Source: JBGOUV01 sp041477815
GTDB lineage: Bacteria > Acidobacteriota > Terriglobia > Bryobacterales > JACQDG01
Assembly: GCA_041477815.1 (NCBI GenBank)
Contig: JBGOUV010000072.1
Coordinates: 1 to 20,785, forward strand
Length of the DNA stretch: 20,785 bases
Direction of reading: 5' to 3'
Positions 7,616 to 14,926 of this stretch are shown one piece after another. The notes beneath the pieces are model-generated. The model was not told where the DNA came from. It was given only the letters and a program-made list of their open reading frames with translations, and did no database searches. The position numbers and the translations under genes were made by a program. Numbering within the stretch: position 1 is the first letter of the stretch; every line of letters starts with the position of its first letter.

Positions 7616-8359
7616 ATGCTGCGGAGCAAGACTTCCCTGATCCTGCTGCTGGCGCTGGTCTTCGCCCTGAACCTGGCCGAGACAACCGCGGAAGGCCTTC
7701 TCAAGGACGGTCCTCCGGTGTCCCCCCGGGGGTACCAGGCCGCGGAGGCCATGCGCCACTTCGAGCGCGGGCATCTCGGTTTTGAAAACCACGACCGGAC
7801 GAGCCAGGTAGCCATCTATGGATACTCGATTTCGTACTTCCTCGGGTTTCCGCTTCTGGCCCTGGGCGCCGTGCTGGCGTTTGCCTGGCGTGACGAAGTC
7901 GCGGCCTTTCGCACGTTGTGCCTGGCGGTGGCCATCGACTATCTGGTGAGCCTGCCCTTCTTCCTGTTTTTTCCGGTTCCCGAGCGCTGGGCCTACCCGG
8001 ACTCGGAGGCGATCCTGCTTTCGGATCTGTGGTCTTCCAAACTAATCGAGTGGATCCGGCCGGTCAGCGGCCTGGACAACTGCTTCCCCAGTTCTCACGT
8101 GTCGCTGATGGTGGTCTTGATTCTGGTCTGCTACCGGTTTCAGGCGCGCTTCCGCACCACCGTGCTGGCCCTGGGCCTGACCGTAATCCTGTCCACGTTT
8201 GTTCTGGGCGTCCACTGGGTGCCTGACATGCTGGCCGGAGTGGCGGTGGGCGTTCTGAGTGTGGCCCTGGCGTTGCGGTTCTTCTATCTCCCGCCCGAAG
8301 TCACGTTCGAAGCAGGCAGCACCTCGGTGAGCAGGCGCGCGTCCCACTCCAGGGGGTAG
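7616..8359 (+). CDS. PAP2-superfamily membrane phosphatase / phosphotransferase
   Basis: An integral membrane protein of 247 residues with about six hydrophobic segments. The PAP2 signature is present in the form CFPSSHVS (residues 156-163, His161 as general acid) and STFVLGVHWVPDMLAG (193-208, His200 the nucleophile and Asp204 its partner). This is the variant of the inositol phosphotransferase-like branch (PAP2_3), with ST replacing the SR of classical lipid phosphatases. A weak KxxxxxxRP motif is visible as KLIEWIRPVSG (142-152). It probably acts on a lipid phosphate or pyrophosphate; the substrate is open. It starts 7 bases after the preceding gene, behind GAGGA. The final 25 codons lie antisense to the 3' end of the alkaline phosphatase gene. 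Confidence 0.88.
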   Translation: MLRSKTSLILLLALVFALNLAETTAEGLLKDGPPVSPRGYQAAEAMRHFERGHLGFENHDRTSQVAIYGYSISYFLGFPLLALGAVLAFAWRDEVAAFRTLCLAVAIDYLVSLPFFLFFPVPERWAYPDSEAILLSDLWSSKLIEWIRPVSGLDNCFPSSHVSLMVVLILVCYRFQARFRTTVLALGLTVILSTFVLGVHWVPDMLAGVAVGVLSVALALRFFYLPPEVTFEAGSTSVSRRASHSRG

Positions 8360-9939
8360 TCGATCCCCAGCATCCGCGCCAGCGTGGGGGCGATGTCTTC
8401 CGGTCCCGCCGGCGCCGTGTGGCGGCCGGGCTGGATGGCGGCGCCCATCCACACGATGGGAACGTGGCGATCATACTCGTAGGCGGTTCCATGGCCCGTG
8501 CCGCCCGGACGATTGTCCAGGTAGGTGTGTTGCTTTTGCCGCACCAGCAGGTGCGGGCTGCGGGGCTGGAAGAAGGAGTTTCGGAACAGCCCGATGTACG
8601 GGTCGGCGGAGGGCTGGTCGGAGAGCAGATCCGCGTGGGTGTAAACGGCGGCCACCATTCCCGTGCCCAGCAGGGCCTGGATAGCGGTCTGTTCCACTTC
8701 CGAGCGGCTCAGCCCCCGCCGGCGGAGGGCCTCCAGGTTTAGGACGAAGTCGGGTTTATCGTAATCGGCCACCAGGTCCGGCGCGTTCGGATAGCGCTTT
8801 TGGAGCGCTGCCCGCACCGCCTGCTCGATTTGATCGGCGGTGCCCCGTTTGGCCTCGATGCCCTTCCTTTGGAGCCACTCGACCAGCGGCATCCCGCCAT
8901 GGTCGGCGGTGAGGACCACCAGAAGATTGCCGGCCCCGGCCCTCGCCTCCACCGCCTGGAACAACTTCTCCAAAATCAGGTCCAGGCGCAGCAACCCGTC
9001 CATGACCTCCTGGCTGTAAGCCCCGTAGGTGTGGGCAATCACGTCGTTGCCGGAAAAGCCCACGGCCAGGACGTCGGGGGCGGCGTCTGTGCCCAGATCG
9101 TGGAACTTCAGGATCTCCAGCGCCGCCTCCAGCACAATCTGGTCGGCGTAGGGCGTCCGGCGCAGGTTATCGTAGTAGGCCGTCTCCGGGGGCTTTCCGC
9201 GATGGGGATGCGGGAAGGTGGTGTCCTTGAGGTCCCACTCGCCCGGGGAGTCGTCCGGCCCGGCATACTTCTCGTAGATCGACAGGTCGTTCCTGAGCCG
9301 GGTCCACGGGGTGCTGAAGTACTTGTCGGCCTGCTGGCGGCTGTTGAACTCCACCAGCCACGCCGGCGGCTTCGGGAAGTAGTAGGTGCTGGTGATGAAG
9401 CAGCCGCAGGCGTTCTCGTACCAGTAAGCGGCGTCCCCCCGGTGGCCGGTCATCAGGATAGCCGAGCGGTCCTTCATCGAAACCCCCACCACCTTGGACG
9501 CGGGCCACTTCTGTTTGACCTTGTCCCCCACGGTGAAGCCGATCAGGTTGGCCGGCGAAGCTCCCCGGCCGGGTCCTCCCACCGGCTGCTGGGCCGGGTC
9601 GTCCACTACGTTCATCTGCTTCTTCAAATAGCGGTCCCACCAGGTGTTGGCCACGATGCCGGTGCTGGAAGCATGCCGCCCGGTGAGGATCACGGAGTGC
9701 CCCGGACCGGTCTCGGTGCTGGAGTGCCGGTACAGGGCGTTGCTGAAGACGGCTCCCCGGTCCAGCAGGGTCTTAAAGCCGCCCTGGAAGAGCGGTTGGA
9801 ACCGGGTCAGGTAGTCGTACCGCATCTGGTCGACGGAAAGGACCAGAATCAGGCGCGGCTGGCCCCAGGCGGTTACGGCCCAGGCAAGGAGGCAGACTAG
9901 GATCGGGACGATACGAGGCACGCCCCCCAGTGTACACAT
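8284..9939 (-). CDS. PafA-like alkaline phosphatase (alkaline phosphatase superfamily)
   Basis: This is a predicted exported phosphomonoesterase of the alkaline phosphatase superfamily (PF01663 fold). Visible features in the 551-residue form: a signal peptide (PRIVPILVCLLAWAVTAWGQ), metal ligand Asp37 in LVLSVDQMRYD, nucleophile Thr77 in STETGPGH, the pair Lys156/Arg158 in SMKDRSAI, NDVIAHTYG, LTADHGG, and a C-terminal GTGHGTAYEYDRHVP. The KxR pair after the nucleophile is the feature that separates Flavobacterium/Chryseobacterium PafA monoesterases from the phosphodiesterase relatives, so a phosphate-releasing role is favoured. I chose ATG at 9939; frame-extending starts reach 9969 and a GTG lies nearer the signal peptide. 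It diverges from tatA, which may share the Tat machinery's locus by chance. Confidence 0.88.
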   Translation of the reverse strand: MCTLGGVPRIVPILVCLLAWAVTAWGQPRLILVLSVDQMRYDYLTRFQPLFQGGFKTLLDRGAVFSNALYRHSSTETGPGHSVILTGRHASSTGIVANTWWDRYLKKQMNVVDDPAQQPVGGPGRGASPANLIGFTVGDKVKQKWPASKVVGVSMKDRSAILMTGHRGDAAYWYENACGCFITSTYYFPKPPAWLVEFNSRQQADKYFSTPWTRLRNDLSIYEKYAGPDDSPGEWDLKDTTFPHPHRGKPPETAYYDNLRRTPYADQIVLEAALEILKFHDLGTDAAPDVLAVGFSGNDVIAHTYGAYSQEVMDGLLRLDLILEKLFQAVEARAGAGNLLVVLTADHGGMPLVEWLQRKGIEAKRGTADQIEQAVRAALQKRYPNAPDLVADYDKPDFVLNLEALRRRGLSRSEVEQTAIQALLGTGMVAAVYTHADLLSDQPSADPYIGLFRNSFFQPRSPHLLVRQKQHTYLDNRPGGTGHGTAYEYDRHVPIVWMGAAIQPGRHTAPAGPEDIAPTLARMLGIDYPLEWDARLLTEVLPASNVTSGGR

Positions 9940-9951
9940 TTTCCGGGGCGC

Positions 9952-9980
9952 TTGACTGTAACGCGCCAACCACCTACAAT
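9952..9980 (+). promoter_or_regulatory. Near-consensus sigma-70-type promoter for tatA
   Basis: A -35 element TTGACT (9952-9957) and a -10 element TACAAT (9975-9980) are separated by exactly 17 bases. Transcription would begin near 9987, directly at the ribosome binding site GGGAGG (9988-9993), so the leader would be only about ten bases. The -35 hexamer lies 13 bases from the chosen start of the divergent phosphatase gene, so the two genes may interfere with or share regulation. Confidence 0.7.
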
Positions 9981-9997
9981 GAACATCGGGAGGCCAT

Positions 9998-10177
9998 ATG
10001 CCAAATATCGGCTTTCAGGAACTGCTCGTCATTCTCGTCATTGCTGTGATCCTGTTCGGTGGCCGGAAGATTCCGGAGATCGGCAAGGGTCTGGGCGAGG
10101 GGATCAAGCAGTTTAAACAAGCCATCAGGGGAGACGACAACAAACCGCCCGGAGTCGACGAGAAGAAGCAAGCATAG
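9998..10177 (+). CDS. tatA: Sec-independent protein translocase subunit TatA
   Basis: TatA forms the pore-like multimer of the twin-arginine pathway, which exports folded proteins across the inner membrane. The 59-residue translation begins MPNIGFQELLVILVIAVILF and continues GGRKIPEIGKGLGEGIKQFK: a short N-terminal membrane helix, the FG-type hinge (here FGGRK, near residue 20) and the amphipathic helix with conserved P-E-I-G-K-G-x-G. A short acidic-basic tail ends at TAG 10175-10177. It starts at ATG 9998 behind GGGAGG. It is monocistronic, with no tatC alongside, and is followed by a terminator-like hairpin. TatA-type and TatE/B-type paralogues are hard to distinguish, but the length and motif favour TatA. 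Confidence 0.93.
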   Translation: MPNIGFQELLVILVIAVILFGGRKIPEIGKGLGEGIKQFKQAIRGDDNKPPGVDEKKQA

Positions 10178-10242
10178 CCTTCCCCGGTCCCCCCGCACGG
10201 TGGCGGGCGCCGGCTCGATCTTGGCAGTTTTCTCCAAACGAC

Positions 10243-10284
10243 AAAAACCCCGTGCTCCCCCAGACAGGGGAGGACGGGGTTTTT
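10243..10284. terminator. Bidirectional rho-independent terminator (tatA / HU)
   Basis: A perfect outer stem AAAAACCCCGT...ACGGGGTTTTT, with an inner CTCCCC/GGGGAG stem and a short CAGACA loop, occupies 10243-10284. The flanking A5 and T5 tracts give a uridine run on either strand. It lies between tatA (+, ends 10177) and the HU gene (-, ends 10300), so it can terminate both convergent transcripts. Confidence 0.9.
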
Positions 10285-10299
10285 CGTGTACTCGTGGGA

Positions 10300-10602
10300 T
10301 TACTTCTTTTTGGGTGGAACGATCGAGTCCTTGCAGGCCTTGGCCACGCGGAACTTCACGACCTTCTTGGCCGGGATCTTGATCGGCTCGCCGGTGGCGG
10401 GATTGCGCCCCATACGGGCCTTGCGGTCCACGCGGACCAGCCGTCCGACGCCGGGGACGACGAACACGCCGCTCTTCTTCGTCTCCCGGACCGCCACGGC
10501 GCCCAACGTCTCGACGATCTTCTTCGCCTGCTTGTTGCTGACTTCCCCCGCCTCTGCCAGCTCACGTACCAGTTGAGTTTGAGTCATTCTGCCTTGTGCC
10601 AT
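10300..10602 (-). CDS. HU-family DNA-binding protein
   Basis: A 100-residue histone-like protein that bends and compacts DNA as a homodimer. The N-terminal helices (MAQGRMTQTQLVRELAEAG, then VSNKQAKKIVETL) precede the beta-arm region GVFVVPGVGRLVRVDRK and the arm-tip signature ARMGRNPATGEPIKIPAKK, with conserved RNPxTG and the Pro that intercalates between bases. The tail ends in VPPKKK. The start at 10602 is fixed by an excellent AAGGAGGAG in front of it; the frame extends further upstream but without a ribosome binding site. The gene faces tatA and ends before the shared terminator. HU and IHF subunits cannot be told apart with certainty; HU is the default for a single gene like this. Confidence 0.95.
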   Translation of the reverse strand: MAQGRMTQTQLVRELAEAGEVSNKQAKKIVETLGAVAVRETKKSGVFVVPGVGRLVRVDRKARMGRNPATGEPIKIPAKKVVKFRVAKACKDSIVPPKKK

Positions 10603-10744
10603 ACTCCTCCTTAAATTTTGTCTCCTCCACGAAGCCCTGCAAACACCAGGATCGCTATAAAACATAGTATGAAGAAACGGGCGGAATGGCAAGAAGAAAA
10701 TGCGTCGGAGGGCCGATTCGACGGGCCTTTGACGCGGGAACCGC

Positions 10745-10750
10745 TATAAT
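10745..10750 (+). promoter_or_regulatory. Possible -10 element for trmFO-xerC
   Basis: A perfect TATAAT lies 20 bases before the trmFO start codon. A TTGACG at 10729-10734 looks like a -35 element, but the spacing is only 10 bases, too short for normal sigma-70 contact. The -10 may therefore work with a weak -35 further upstream. This is a sequence match only. Confidence 0.35.
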
Positions 10751-10770
10751 CGGTGGTGAAGTAACGATCC

Positions 10771-12102
10771 ATGGGGCTGATCCACGTTATCGGAGGCGGC
10801 TTGGCCGGACCGGAGGCGGCCTGGCAGGCGTCGCGGGCCGGACATCGGGTCGTCCTCCACGAAATGCGCCCCTGGCGCCCCACTCCGGCGCACCACTCCG
10901 GCCGCTTCGGCGAGCTGGTGTGCAGCAACTCGTTCAAAAGCGAACAGCCCGACACCGCCCCCTGGCTGCTCAAGGAGGAGTTGCGCCGGCTGGGGTCGCT
11001 GCTGATCGCAGCCGCAGCCGCCGCCCGCGTTCCCGGCGGCCACGCCCTCACCGTCGACCGCGAAGTCTTCGCGGACCGCATTACCCAGGCCATCGAAGGC
11101 GAGCCGAACATCGAGGTCCGGCGGGAAGAGGTCGTCGAGATTCCGACCGACGAGATCGTCATTGTCGCCACCGGCCCCCTTACCAGCGACCTCCTGGCCG
11201 CCGCCATCGTTCGCCTCACCGGCAGCGAGCGCCTCTTCTTCTTCGACTCGATCAGCCCGATTGTCGAGGCCGACACGATCGACTACGCGGTGGCGTTCCG
11301 GGCCTCCCGCTACGGCAAGTCGCTCGACGGCAGCGCCGACTACCTGAACTGCCCCTTCAACCGCGACCAGTACCAGCGCTTCTACGAAGCCCTGCTGACC
11401 GCCGAGCCCGTCGCCGGCCACGACTTCGACAAGACCCCCTTCTTCGAAGCCTGCCTCCCCATCGAAGAGTTAGCCCGGCGCGGACCGGACACCTTGCGCT
11501 TCGGACCCATGAAGCCCGTCGGCCTGAACGATCCCCGCACCGGCCGCAGGCCCTACGCCGTGGTCCAGCTTCGCCAGGAAAACCTCCGGGCCGACAGCTA
11601 CAATCTGGTCGGCTTCCAGAACCACCTGAAGTACGGCGAGCAGGCCCGCATCCTGCGCCTCATCCCCGGACTCGAGAACGCCGAGTTCACCCGCTTCGGT
11701 CAGATCCACCGGAATACGTATATCAACGCTCCGGCCCTGCTCGCCGCGACCCTGAACCTGCGCTCGCATCCCAATATCTTCTTCGCCGGCCAGATCTCCG
11801 GGGTGGAGGGGTACGTGGAGGCCATGGCCACCGGACTGATGGCCGGCCGGAACGCGGCCCGGCTGGCGGACGGCAAAGAGCCGCTCCCGCTCCCGCGCGA
11901 AACGGCCCTGGGGTCGCTCGCCCACTACATCTCGGCCGCCGACCCCCGCCACTACCAGCCGGCCAACATCACCTTCGACCTGTTGCCGGCGCTCGTGGCG
12001 GCGGAAAAGGACAAGGCCGCTCGCCGCCGCCTGCAGTGCCGCCGGGCGCTCGACGCCCTGGAGAGGTTCTGTGCCGAACTCGAACCCGCCTGCGCCGTCT
12101 GA
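10771..12102 (+). CDS. trmFO: Methylenetetrahydrofolate-tRNA (uracil-5-)-methyltransferase
   Basis: TrmFO makes ribothymidine at position 54 of tRNA, using methylenetetrahydrofolate and FADH2. The 443 residues begin with the FAD-binding dinucleotide motif VIGGGLAGPEAAWQA (residues 6-20). LVCSNSFKSE (near residues 50-59) contains the catalytic cysteine region, and later family blocks FDSISPIVEADTID, YLNCPFNRDQY, FFEACLPIEELARRG and GPMKPVGL are all present. The length is normal. Upstream TATAAT is a possible promoter element. The last 32 bases overlap the start of xerC, an arrangement also known from other bacteria where trmFO and xerC are neighbours. The assignment is secure. Confidence 0.97.
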   Translation: MGLIHVIGGGLAGPEAAWQASRAGHRVVLHEMRPWRPTPAHHSGRFGELVCSNSFKSEQPDTAPWLLKEELRRLGSLLIAAAAAARVPGGHALTVDREVFADRITQAIEGEPNIEVRREEVVEIPTDEIVIVATGPLTSDLLAAAIVRLTGSERLFFFDSISPIVEADTIDYAVAFRASRYGKSLDGSADYLNCPFNRDQYQRFYEALLTAEPVAGHDFDKTPFFEACLPIEELARRGPDTLRFGPMKPVGLNDPRTGRRPYAVVQLRQENLRADSYNLVGFQNHLKYGEQARILRLIPGLENAEFTRFGQIHRNTYINAPALLAATLNLRSHPNIFFAGQISGVEGYVEAMATGLMAGRNAARLADGKEPLPLPRETALGSLAHYISAADPRHYQPANITFDLLPALVAAEKDKAARRRLQCRRALDALERFCAELEPACAV

Positions 12103-12973
12103 GCTTCGCCGCCAGATCGACCGCTTCCTGGACACCCTCCGGGTAGCCAACGCCTCCCCCCACACCCTGCGCAACTATGGCTCAGACCTGCGGCAGTTTC
12201 TGGACTATTTCTCTCCACCCGGCGAGAGCCCGCCCCATCCGGCCGCCTTCGACCACCACTTGATCCGGGAATTCCTGGGCGCCCTCTTTGTGCGGGGCAA
12301 CACTAATCGCTCGGTGGCGCGCAAGCTGGCCGCCGTCCGGGCTTTCTTCGCCTTTCTCGCCCGCGAGCGGCTGATCGAGTCCAACCCGGCCCGCCTGGTC
12401 GCCACTCCCAAGCTCCCGAAGACCCTCCCCACCGTCCCCACCGCCGAACAGGCCAATCAATTGGTGGACGCCACCGCCCGCGAAGGCCGAGCCCGCGACC
12501 GGGCCATCTTCGAGCTGCTCTACGGCTGCGGCTTGCGCGTTTCCGAGCTGGTGGGGCTCAACCTGGACGACTTCGACTGGGAGCAGCGCTGGATTCGCGT
12601 CCGGGGCAAGGGCCGCAAAGAGCGCCAGGTCCCCTTCGGCGCCAAAGCGGCCGAGGCCCTGGAAGCCTACCTCCAGGCCCGCGCCGGCTACGACTCTCCA
12701 GCCCTGCTGCTCAACTACCGCGGCCAACGATTGACCACCCGCAGCGTTGGCCGCCTGGTCAAGCGCTACGCGGTGCAGTTCAGCGGCGACCCCTCGGTCC
12801 ACCCCCACACCCTGCGCCACGCCTACGCCACCCACCTGCTGGGCGACGGCGCCGACCTCCGCGCCATCCAGGAGCTGCTCGGCCACGCCAGCCTCTCTAC
12901 CACCCAGAAGTACACCCAGGTCTCGCTGCAGGATCTGATGGCGGTCTACGACAAGGCGCACCCCAAGGCCTGA
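12071..12973 (+). CDS. xerC: Tyrosine recombinase XerC
   Basis: XerC, with a partner XerD-type recombinase, resolves chromosome dimers at the dif site. The 300 residues comprise an N-terminal SAM-like core-binding domain (about 11-100) and a catalytic domain. All active-site residues are seen: Arg156 (YGCGLRVSEL), Lys180 (VRGKGRK), His246 and Arg249 (HPHTLRHAYATH), His272 (LLGHASLSTT) and the nucleophile Tyr281 (TQKYTQVSL). It starts with GTG at 12071 inside trmFO, behind GGAGAGG. Its 3' end from codon 260 onward is duplicated downstream at 14927-15053 with three silent differences. The next gene, on the other strand, ends only 3 bases beyond this stop, which marks the edge of an inserted segment. 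XerC and XerD are not distinguished with certainty by these motifs. Confidence 0.94.
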   Translation: MPNSNPPAPSELRRQIDRFLDTLRVANASPHTLRNYGSDLRQFLDYFSPPGESPPHPAAFDHHLIREFLGALFVRGNTNRSVARKLAAVRAFFAFLARERLIESNPARLVATPKLPKTLPTVPTAEQANQLVDATAREGRARDRAIFELLYGCGLRVSELVGLNLDDFDWEQRWIRVRGKGRKERQVPFGAKAAEALEAYLQARAGYDSPALLLNYRGQRLTTRSVGRLVKRYAVQFSGDPSVHPHTLRHAYATHLLGDGADLRAIQELLGHASLSTTQKYTQVSLQDLMAVYDKAHPKA

Positions 12974-12974
12974 C
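12848..12974 (+). repeat. Direct repeat, left copy (3' end of xerC)
   Basis: These 127 bases, codons 260 to stop of xerC plus one base, recur in the same orientation at 14927-15053. The offset is 2079 bases throughout, without gaps. Only three positions differ: 12895 C to T, 12934 T to C and 12943 G to C. All three are silent third-codon changes. Beyond 12974 and before 12848 similarity stops apart from a few bases. Confidence 0.97.
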
Positions 12975-12976
12975 CC

Positions 12977-13591
12977 TCACCGCCCGCGGACCAGGTCTTG
13001 CAGGCGGCCCACACAACGTCGAAGACTCTCCGAATGGTGCGCCGCCACCTCCGGCCGCCAGCCACTCTCCGCGTCCACCACGAACTCGATCAATCGGGAA
13101 GTGTAGGCGGGTCCAACTGCGCGCCCACTTCTTGATCTCGGCACCATGTCCTCCCGAATTGCACCGAACCTCGACTGCTCAGCCAGTTGTACCAGCTTTC
13201 GCATGGGATCTGATTCACTCTCGGGATCCCGAGGAAGGCGTGACACCCGCACTCCCAGGAAGCGGGACAGGCGCTCCCGATCGGCCATCAACCATGCCTC
13301 CACGGCTCTGACGACAATCCGAAAGCACATGTGCGGAGCAGGCTTGGGTAGCCAGCGCACTCGAAAGGGCGGAGCGCAGTCGTCGTCCCGATCCAGATCC
13401 ACCAGCACCACCCAAGGACTGAACTGGGCGGCGTGGTTATAACTGGTCAGCCGGTCCAGGAGAAAAGCCTTGCCCTTCTTTCCGTGAATGCCTCCGATCG
13501 CCCCGCCGCAGTACTCGATCAAGCGGCGAAATACCGCTTCATCGGCATCGCCTTCCACTGCGCCCGTAATGATGGGGGTACGAGCTGTCAT
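12977..13591 (-). CDS. DUF4276-family protein, TOPRIM-like motifs
   Basis: A 204-residue protein with the three motif blocks of the DUF4276 family: VEGDADEAVF (Glu13), VVLVDLDRDDD (Asp65 and Asp67) and RAVEAWLMADRE (Glu98, Asp104). The Glu then DxD pattern resembles the TOPRIM metal site of OLD-family nucleases and related proteins, so a metal-dependent nuclease is plausible; this is inference. It is translated after the AAA ATPase, with that gene's stop and this start forming TGAGATG (1 base between), implying coupling and a complex. A sampled 60 bases (13141-13200) are 57% GC, against 75% for a xerC stretch, which suggests foreign origin. The gene ends 3 bases from the xerC stop on the opposite strand. 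Confidence 0.82.
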   Translation of the reverse strand: MTARTPIITGAVEGDADEAVFRRLIEYCGGAIGGIHGKKGKAFLLDRLTSYNHAAQFSPWVVLVDLDRDDDCAPPFRVRWLPKPAPHMCFRIVVRAVEAWLMADRERLSRFLGVRVSRLPRDPESESDPMRKLVQLAEQSRFGAIREDMVPRSRSGRAVGPAYTSRLIEFVVDAESGWRPEVAAHHSESLRRCVGRLQDLVRGR

Positions 13592-13592
13592 C

Positions 13593-14753
13593 TCAACGAG
13601 GGAACAGCGCTAGTTGAAAGGCGCGCTCTGGACGCGTGTACGGGATCAGCGCCTCGGCCAGCGACTGCCCTCCCTCCAGGAGCATGGCTATTTCGAGAAT
13701 GTCGCCGCCCACCCGCACCGCCGTCCCCTCCGCTTTGGGAATCAGGACGAGAACCTCGTCGAGTCCGATACCCGAGTCCTGCAAGAGATCGGTGGAATGA
13801 GTGCTTAGGAAAATCTGCCGGCCCGACCGGCGCTGTATCCTGGCAAAAGTCTGGGGTAGGTGACGAACCACCTCCGGATGCAGCGACAACTCCGGTTCCT
13901 CCAGCAACAGTGGGCCAGAGCCATCCAGGGTAGCCCACAAAAGACCCAGAAGCCGCAGCGTTCCGTCGGAGAAATCGGATTCGCTCTGCCAGGCTCCTCG
14001 GGGCCGCCAGTGCTTGTACTTGCCCCACAAGTGTGGCCTTCCGCGGACGTCAGAGCGGAGTTCCAGCGCCTTCAGTTGAGGTACCGCAACTTCCAAGGCC
14101 TCCGTGATCCATTTCAGACGGGCCTTCTTGGTCTTCTCTGGGGTACGGGCCACTTGCTCCAGAAAGTCGCCGCCGTAAGGATCGTTCTTGCGCCCCACCG
14201 AGCGGTCCGGTTCCCGAACCAACTGCGGCACGATGTGCAAGTAACGGACGCTGCCCAAAAACTCGGCCACTTCACGAAATGGCTGATTGACATTGACTTG
14301 CTCCAGGTAGGTCTGGCTGAGCCTTTCGGGGTCCTTTTTGTCGTCTTCGTCGGGTCGAGCAAGCAAGACCTTACCAAGATGCGAAACCTCTTCCCCTCGC
14401 AGGTGCGGCTGCTGCCGGTTGTCTTGGGTAAAGCGGATCTCGTACTCCCACGTGGCCGGGGACGCGTCCGTTCCCAAACAAATCCGGAGTGCGATGTCGG
14501 GGAACCGGCGCGCCGAAAGGCAGCGCAGCCTCGTGACGCCACCCCGGTTTCCGACCGCTGCCTGAAAACCTCCGCCCACCGCCACCAGGTCGCGGAGGAA
14601 TCGAACCGAGTCCAGGAAGTTGGACTTTCCCGAAGCATTGGGGCCCACCAGGAACACCCGACGACCCAAATCGACATCGGCCTGTGAGAAGTTTCGCCAG
14701 TTCTCCAGCGAGAGATGGGTGACGCGCAGGCCCAAGTGGTTGGTCGATTTCAT
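13593..14753 (-). CDS. AAA-family ATPase, OLD/RecF-like, partner of DUF4276 protein
   Basis: A 386-residue ABC/SMC-type ATPase of the AAA_21 kind. Visible: the N-terminal strand THLSLENWRNF, Walker A GPNASGKSN (37-45), a coil-containing middle, signature-like SDFSDGTLRLLGLLWA, Walker B LLLEEPELSLHPE and the switch histidine in FLSTHSTDLL. The chain ends about 65 residues after the switch histidine, so it has no C-terminal TOPRIM domain like that of OLD or GajA; the adjacent DUF4276 protein may supply that part as a separate subunit. The start ATG 14753 lacks a clear ribosome binding site. A TACAAT (minus strand, 14775-14770) lies 17 bases upstream, inside the wecB remnant. Related pairs act against phages; no target is evident from the sequence here. 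Confidence 0.88.
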   Translation of the reverse strand: MKSTNHLGLRVTHLSLENWRNFSQADVDLGRRVFLVGPNASGKSNFLDSVRFLRDLVAVGGGFQAAVGNRGGVTRLRCLSARRFPDIALRICLGTDASPATWEYEIRFTQDNRQQPHLRGEEVSHLGKVLLARPDEDDKKDPERLSQTYLEQVNVNQPFREVAEFLGSVRYLHIVPQLVREPDRSVGRKNDPYGGDFLEQVARTPEKTKKARLKWITEALEVAVPQLKALELRSDVRGRPHLWGKYKHWRPRGAWQSESDFSDGTLRLLGLLWATLDGSGPLLLEEPELSLHPEVVRHLPQTFARIQRRSGRQIFLSTHSTDLLQDSGIGLDEVLVLIPKAEGTAVRVGGDILEIAMLLEGGQSLAEALIPYTRPERAFQLALFPR

Positions 14754-14765
14754 GTGGCGGTCACG

Positions 14766-14926
14766 TCACATTGTACACTCCCGCCCCAGAATCTCCGCCA
14801 TCCTCTCACACGCCCTCCCCCCGCGTACGGATTGTGCCGCCGGGCCATCTGCCCATAATGCCCCGTATCCTTCGGCAGGCGCACCGTCTCGGGACGCTGG
14901 GTCTTCTCCCGCATCACCAGCGCGCA
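14766..14926 (-). pseudogene. Decayed 3' fragment of a second wecB
   Basis: Read on the minus strand this encodes LVMREKTQRPETVRL...HYGQMARRHNPYAGG and, after a frame change, ACERMAEILG followed by a stop at 14768-14766. It matches the last part of the resident wecB (LVMREKTERPEAVR..., HYRQMARRHNPYGDG, ACERIAEILG). Against wecB it lacks 60 bases (between 14862 and 14921 compared with 16475-16594) and one base near 14790-14825, which breaks the frame. Bases 14826-14861 match 16439-16474 at 35 of 36 positions, while the flanks are clearly more diverged, so it comes from a related but different wecB. The homology stops at about 14921-14926, where the xerC repeat begins. Confidence 0.88.

Noticed and set aside
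8800..9900. Plus-strand open frame of 366 codons
   Set aside because: It is antisense to the PafA-like phosphatase, with low-complexity composition.
10729..10750. TTGACG and TATAAT as a full trmFO promoter
   Set aside because: The spacing of 10 bases is too short for sigma-70; only the -10 is kept, with low confidence.
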